This document shows positions 36,128-38,631 of a stretch of DNA of 38,631 nucleotides, one piece after another. This stretch comes from a virus, in IMG/VR virus record IMGVR_UViG_3300033144_001801, positions 1-38,631 of that record; one strand, 5' to 3'. The first letter of the stretch is position 1; the number at the start of each line of letters is the position of its first letter. Made by a program: the position numbers and the translations under genes. The notes under the pieces are model-generated. The model saw only the letters and a list, made by a program, of their open reading frames with translations, did no database searches and was not told the origin of the DNA.

Positions 36128-36553
36128 ATGGAAAAAATTAATACACACAATTTAATTGTCGATTTTGGCAAACACAAGGGCGAGAGATGGACACGAGTTC
36201 CCAGAAGTTATCTCTCATGGTTAATAAACCAAACAAAAGTAGTGGGTGACGGAAAAAACAAACGTATCGCTAAAGCAGAACTAGAAAGACGCGGATCGTC
36301 AATCAGAACAGATTTACAAATATCTGGTCATGCGATAGACAGAGCAAGCACTAGATGCAAAAGTTTGTGGCGAAAAATGGTTTTGTTTGACGGAGAAGGA
36401 TTATATTCATGGATGGAAAGATTAGCAAACGATGCAATAAAAAACGAGGGAAAGCATGAAATAGTTATTTATAGAGGGATCAAGTTTATATTCGAACATG
36501 GTGAGTATTATTCTACTTTGAAATCCATCATGCCTAATGAGAAAAATAATTAA
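36128..36553 (+). CDS. DUF3820-like protein (141 aa)
   Basis: ATG 36128 is two bases after the previous stop; the longer frame from 36071 would overlap the previous gene deeply. The N-terminus IVDFGKHKGERWTRVPRSYL SWLINQ is the DUF3820 motif (short proteins once tagged as putative quorum-sensing-regulated factors), common in phage replication regions and DNA-related. The C-terminal half (GHAIDRASTRCKSLWRKMVL) is a second domain seen in phage proteins. Function unknown. Confidence 0.65.
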   Translation: MEKINTHNLIVDFGKHKGERWTRVPRSYLSWLINQTKVVGDGKNKRIAKAELERRGSSIRTDLQISGHAIDRASTRCKSLWRKMVLFDGEGLYSWMERLANDAIKNEGKHEIVIYRGIKFIFEHGEYYSTLKSIMPNEKNN

Positions 36554-36564
36554 AAGGAGCAACA

Positions 36565-37122
36565 ATGAAAAAGTATTCACTAACTAAAAACAAGAAAAAA
36601 GTATTTGACAGAACTCTTTACCAAGTCAGAGCAGAAAAAGATTTTGGTAAGGTTTCAAAGGGTGATTTAGGTGGTTGGATAGAAAGAGAAGAAAACTTGA
36701 GTCAAGACGGTGACGCTTGGGTTTATGGCAACGCTAATATTTCTGGCAACGCTAGGGTTTTTGGAGACGCTTGGGTTTCTGGCAATGCTTGGGTTTATGG
36801 CAACGCTTGGGTTTATGACAACGCTACGGTTTCTGGCAACGCTGAAGTTTTTGGCAACGCTACGGTTTTTGGAGATGCTAAGGTTTCTGGCAATACTAGG
36901 GTTTATGGAGACGCTTGGGTTTCTGGCAAGATTAAACTATTATCTGGTTATTTCTTCGGTATAAAATACAACAAAGAGGAGATAAAATACAAAAAATTAG
37001 ATAATGGTGATGAACTCATCTACAAAGGTGAAGCGAAGTTCGGCGAAGATGACGAAGCAGATATAACCGACAAAGCAATAAAAATACTAAAAGAAAAAGG
37101 ATACAAAATAATTAAAGAATAA
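36565..37122 (+). CDS. hexapeptide-repeat solenoid protein (185 aa)
   Basis: The N-terminal 50 residues (TKNKKKVFDRTLYQVRAEKD FGKVSKGDLGGWIEREENLS) are the cap found on this widespread phage protein type. Residues about 50-120 are hexapeptide repeats with the pattern [SYF]G[ND]AxV (SGNAWV, YGNAWV, FGDAKV), a left-handed beta-helix, encoded by drifting 18-base tandem copies. The last 23 residues, beginning DEADITDKAI, are identical in protein and nearly so in DNA to the end of the gene at 37570. Function unknown. ATG 36565 follows AAAAGGAGCAACA. Confidence 0.8.
   Translation: MKKYSLTKNKKKVFDRTLYQVRAEKDFGKVSKGDLGGWIEREENLSQDGDAWVYGNANISGNARVFGDAWVSGNAWVYGNAWVYDNATVSGNAEVFGNATVFGDAKVSGNTRVYGDAWVSGKIKLLSGYFFGIKYNKEEIKYKKLDNGDELIYKGEAKFGEDDEADITDKAIKILKEKGYKIIKE
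36711..36935 (+). repeat. 18-bp tandem coding repeats (hexapeptide solenoid)
   Basis: About a dozen copies of an 18-base unit of the form GGCAACGCTtgGGTTTAT encode SGNAWV/YGNAWV hexapeptides. The copies are close enough in DNA to recombine, so length variation among related phages would be expected. Confidence 0.8.
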
Positions 37123-37152
37123 ATCCGCAAGGATTTAACTAATCTAGGAGGT
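37051..37152 (+). repeat. direct repeat A, gene end plus hairpin (copy at 38035-38137)
   Basis: The last 23 codons of the 36565 gene, the hairpin after it and the next ribosome site (TAACTAATCTAGGAGG) are repeated almost without change at the end of the 37570 gene. The two copies differ by one base inserted in the hairpin loop (GCAA or GTCAA). It marks recent duplication or exchange at the gene boundary. Confidence 0.9.
37121..37136 (+). other. post-stop hairpin, AAATCC-GCAA-GGATTT
   Basis: A 6-bp stem with a GNRA tetraloop, overlapping the stop codon of the 36565 gene and preceding AACTAATCTAGGAGG. Related hairpins are at 38105, 38277 and, with compensated stem changes, at 2808. Confidence 0.65.
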
Positions 37153-37163
37153 AAATAGGTAAA

Positions 37164-37502
37164 ATGAAAAAACTACTAAAACAAATTAAAGAGAATGAAC
37201 AGAAATTTGCCGAAATAATAATACCAGATTTGTTCAGTAGGGGATTATCAGAAGTCAATGCTATACACGCTAAACAAAAGCAAATAAGTGTTATTAGAAA
37301 ATCCCGAATAAAAGAACTAGAAGCGTTGGTGAAAGACATACAAAAAATGAAGCCGACAGCTAGAAGCAGTTATAAAAAAGACACAGCAAGAGATATTGTG
37401 GAGTGTGATTGCAATTTATCTCAGTATATTGGAGCAATATCGCACATAACAACATTGATTGATAATATTATTAAGAAACTAAAACCATTGGAGGATAAAT
37501 GA
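37164..37502 (+). CDS. helical hypothetical protein (112 aa)
   Basis: MKKLLKQIKENEQKFAEIII is a highly charged, mostly helical protein without membrane spans or known motif. A late CDCNLSQY segment has two cysteines. It follows the repeated AATCTAGGAGG site and ends with ATGA, overlapping the 22-codon frame at 37499. Function unknown. Confidence 0.6.
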   Translation: MKKLLKQIKENEQKFAEIIIPDLFSRGLSEVNAIHAKQKQISVIRKSRIKELEALVKDIQKMKPTARSSYKKDTARDIVECDCNLSQYIGAISHITTLIDNIIKKLKPLEDK

Positions 37503-37567
37503 TTACTAAAGGTAAAAAAAAGACTACAAAACAGATTTTAAAGGATTTAACTAATCTAGGAGGATAA
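37499..37567 (+). CDS. 22-codon ORF inside the repeated boundary, probable gene remnant
   Basis: ATG 37499 follows TTGGAGGATAA and encodes MITKGKKKTTKQILKDLTNL GG, ending in the ribosome site of the next gene. Its second half is the repeated boundary string AAGGATTTAACTAATCTAGG read as protein, but here the left arm of the hairpin is lost. It looks like a deletion remnant that fuses a gene start to the boundary repeat, though a real tiny peptide cannot be excluded. Confidence 0.3.
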   Translation: MITKGKKKTTKQILKDLTNLGG

Positions 37568-37569
37568 GT

Positions 37570-38106
37570 ATGAAAAGAGCAACAATGAAAATCACTAAAA
37601 ACGGAAAAGAGTTTGAGAACTACATCAAAGACGATAGCGTAATTAACATTAAAGAGAACGGAGTTATTTTTGAGTGTGACCCTTACACCATCATAAATTG
37701 CAACTCTGACAACACCATAGACTGCGAAGAAGGCAATACCATAAAATGCTTGTCTGGCAATACCATAAAATGTGGATGTAATAATACCATAAAATGCGAC
37801 CCTGGTAACACCACCATAGATTGCAAATCTTGCAACATCATAAAATGTGGGTCTTATAACACCATAGAATGTAAAGATGGCAATACCATAGAATGCGAAG
37901 AAGGCAATATCATTCACGCAAAAGGCGAGAATAATATTATTATCCGCAGAGATATTTACGAAATAATAGAGCTTAAAAGAGGGCAAAAGATTAAACTAAA
38001 CGGATACGGCGTTAAGGGTTATACAGAAATAACCGACGAAGCAGATATAACCGACAAAGCAATAAAAATACTAAAAGAAAAAGGATACAAAATAATTAAA
38101 GAATAA
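37570..38106 (+). CDS. cysteine-ladder solenoid repeat protein (178 aa)
   Basis: After a 45-residue cap (MKRATMKITKNGKEFENYIK...), residues about 45-115 consist of about ten 8-11-residue repeats with the pattern GNTIxC (CEEGNTIKC, SGNTIKC, CGCNNTIKC, DPGNTTIDC), each with a Cys after the Ile. This predicts a beta-solenoid with one column of cysteines that could bind metal or cross-link. The last 23 residues are the same as those of the 36565 protein. Start ATG 37570 follows AGGAGGATAAGT. No known function. Confidence 0.7.
   Translation: MKRATMKITKNGKEFENYIKDDSVINIKENGVIFECDPYTIINCNSDNTIDCEEGNTIKCLSGNTIKCGCNNTIKCDPGNTTIDCKSCNIIKCGSYNTIECKDGNTIECEEGNIIHAKGENNIIIRRDIYEIIELKRGQKIKLNGYGVKGYTEITDEADITDKAIKILKEKGYKIIKE
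37685..37920 (+). repeat. 24-33 bp tandem coding repeats (NTIxC units)
   Basis: The core ACACCATAaantGc / AATACCATAAAATGC recurs about ten times with intervals of 24 to 33 bases, encoding NTIKC or NTIEC. The repeats are similar in DNA and vary in the two codons between them. Confidence 0.75.
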
Positions 38107-38121
38107 ATCCGTCAAGGATTT
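38105..38121 (+). other. post-stop hairpin, AAATCC-GTCAA-GGATTT
   Basis: Second copy of the boundary hairpin, overlapping the stop codon of the cysteine-repeat gene and followed by AACTAATCTAGGAGG. The loop is five bases here. Confidence 0.65.
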
Positions 38122-38141
38122 AACTAATCTAGGAGGATAAG

Positions 38142-38276
38142 ATGAAATGGATTTGGTTGATTATGGCGTTTGTTGCACTAGTTGCATATTACGCTAGTGC
38201 TTCGGAAAAGTTTCTAGTTATAATTTATGGCTCTCTAATTTTGTCTAAGTTACAAGATATATCGGAGAATAAATAG
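38142..38276 (+). CDS. small membrane protein (44 aa)
   Basis: ATG 38142 lies behind CTAGGAGGATAAG, a strong site. MKWIWLIMAFVALVAYYASA is a membrane span near the N-terminus and is followed by a second hydrophobic stretch (KFLVIIYGSLILS) and a charged end. The gene is enclosed by boundary hairpins on both sides. Function unknown. Confidence 0.6.
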   Translation: MKWIWLIMAFVALVAYYASASEKFLVIIYGSLILSKLQDISENK

Positions 38277-38293
38277 AAATCCGTCAAGGATTT
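38277..38293 (+). other. post-stop hairpin, AAATCC-GTCAA-GGATTT
   Basis: Third identical-stem copy, beginning on the base after the TAG stop; here it is followed by a different ribosome site, AACTAATAAAAGAAAGG. Confidence 0.65.
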
Positions 38294-38316
38294 AACTAAT
38301 AAAAGAAAGGATAATT

Positions 38317-38484
38317 ATGAAAGAAGAAAAAAAAATAAAGTGTGTTCAATGTGGAAAGGAAATGATAACTTCTTATGGGAACGAACATATTGGTTTCCCA
38401 TTTTGTGATGACCCCGAATGTCCCAATTATGGTTTATTACAAACTGGTATTTTACCTAAAAAAAGGAGGATAAATGAAAAATAG
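38317..38484 (+). CDS. small zinc-ribbon protein (55 aa)
   Basis: MKEEKKIKCVQCGKEMITSY has CVQC at 9-12 and FCDDPEC near 29-35, a four-cysteine zinc site typical of small phage ribbon proteins. It ends LPKKRRINEK, encoded by the repeated boundary and ribosome site of the next gene, which it overlaps by 11 bases. Ribosome site AAAGAAAGGATAATT. Confidence 0.7.
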   Translation: MKEEKKIKCVQCGKEMITSYGNEHIGFPFCDDPECPNYGLLQTGILPKKRRINEK

Positions 38485-38631
38485 AAGTATCAAGTTTCGT
38501 GCTTGGGATAAAAAGAAAAAGAAAATGCTTGGAATCGTAGATTTATCACAAAATAAGAAATATTGGAAATTCGATTTAGGTAATAATGATGACTATATTC
38601 TTATGCAATGCACAGGTCTCAAGGACAAGAA
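38474..38631 (+). CDS. YopX-family protein, N-terminal part (continues at 2-406)
   Basis: ATG 38474 follows AAAAGGAGGATAA and begins MKNRSIKFRAWDKKKKKMLG, the YopX signature start. The frame is open to the end of the window and, because 38518-38631 equals 1-114, continues in the same frame at base 2 to the stop at 406. This confirms the genome closes here. Confidence 0.9.
   Translation, partial: MKNRSIKFRAWDKKKKKMLGIVDLSQNKKYWKFDLGNNDDYILMQCTGLKDK
38518..38631. repeat. terminal direct repeat, right copy (same as 1-114)
   Basis: Exact copy of the first 114 bases; see the left copy. Confidence 0.95.

Noticed and set aside
36711-37920. CRISPR-like array
   Set aside because: The repeats at 36711-36935 and 37685-37920 are coding units in frame with no unrelated spacers.
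1-38631. Alternative genetic code (TGA as Trp or Gly)
   Set aside because: TGA ends many genes at tight overlaps (ATGA), and Trp is written TGG throughout.

Overview
The window is one complete tailed-phage genome (siphovirus, class Caudoviricetes) from a DNA-packaging phage with an A+T-rich genome (most of it around one-third G+C). Bases 1-114 recur exactly at 38518-38631, so the molecule is circular or terminally redundant, with about 38,517 unique bases. A YopX-like gene runs across the join. All convincing genes are on the + strand and use ordinary start and stop codons, including TGA as stop. Ribosome-binding sites are mostly strong AGGAGG-type and promoters are sigma70-like, so the host is a bacterium. 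Some protein styles (RDC-repeat tail protein, small basic KSPSGK protein, DUF5681 protein beside the terminase) recall phages of uncultured bacteria, possibly Patescibacteria, but I cannot fix the host. I see no integrase, repressor or tRNA gene.

Layout. 36565-38631 and 1-1839: an array of small accessory genes (two solenoid-repeat proteins, zinc-ribbon proteins, YopX), punctuated by repeated hairpins and repeated gene-boundary sequences. 1860-2640: an island of about 50% G+C carrying an HNH nuclease and two small genes. 2661-4691: small genes, a three-way-junction RNA candidate, a secreted transglycosylase, a second HNH protein and a methyltransferase. 4691-4817: a leader that buries the start codon of a ParB-DNA methyltransferase fusion. 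5968-11571: DNA packaging and head genes (small-terminase candidate, large terminase, portal, minor head protein, scaffold, major capsid). 11630-16536: a five-gene sugar-transfer cassette (four glycosyltransferases and a methyltransferase) inserted in the head operon. 16517-21225: connectors, tail terminator, tail tube, frameshifted tail chaperones and tape measure. 21228-27066: distal tail and baseplate, including a gene that looks split by insertion. 27091-28733: lysis. 28735-31970: tail spike and BppU-like fibre proteins.

31974-32597 is the control region: a large hairpin after the late operon, a terminator, two perfect DnaA boxes, and three successive units each made of a consensus promoter, a transcript beginning in a helix, and an intrinsic terminator. 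The third unit leads into a phage-lambda-O-like replication initiator whose coding sequence holds five palindromic iterons, mostly at 22-bp spacing, followed by an A+T-rich repeat: a lambda-style origin. After it come small DNA-binding and membrane proteins behind a fourth promoter, then a recombination module (single-strand annealing protein candidate, YqaJ exonuclease, NinB-like protein).

The most unusual material is RNA-level: the tandem promoter-helix-terminator units, the switch-like leader of the methyltransferase gene, the three-way-junction RNA at 3018-3117, and the covarying hairpins placed directly after stop codons.
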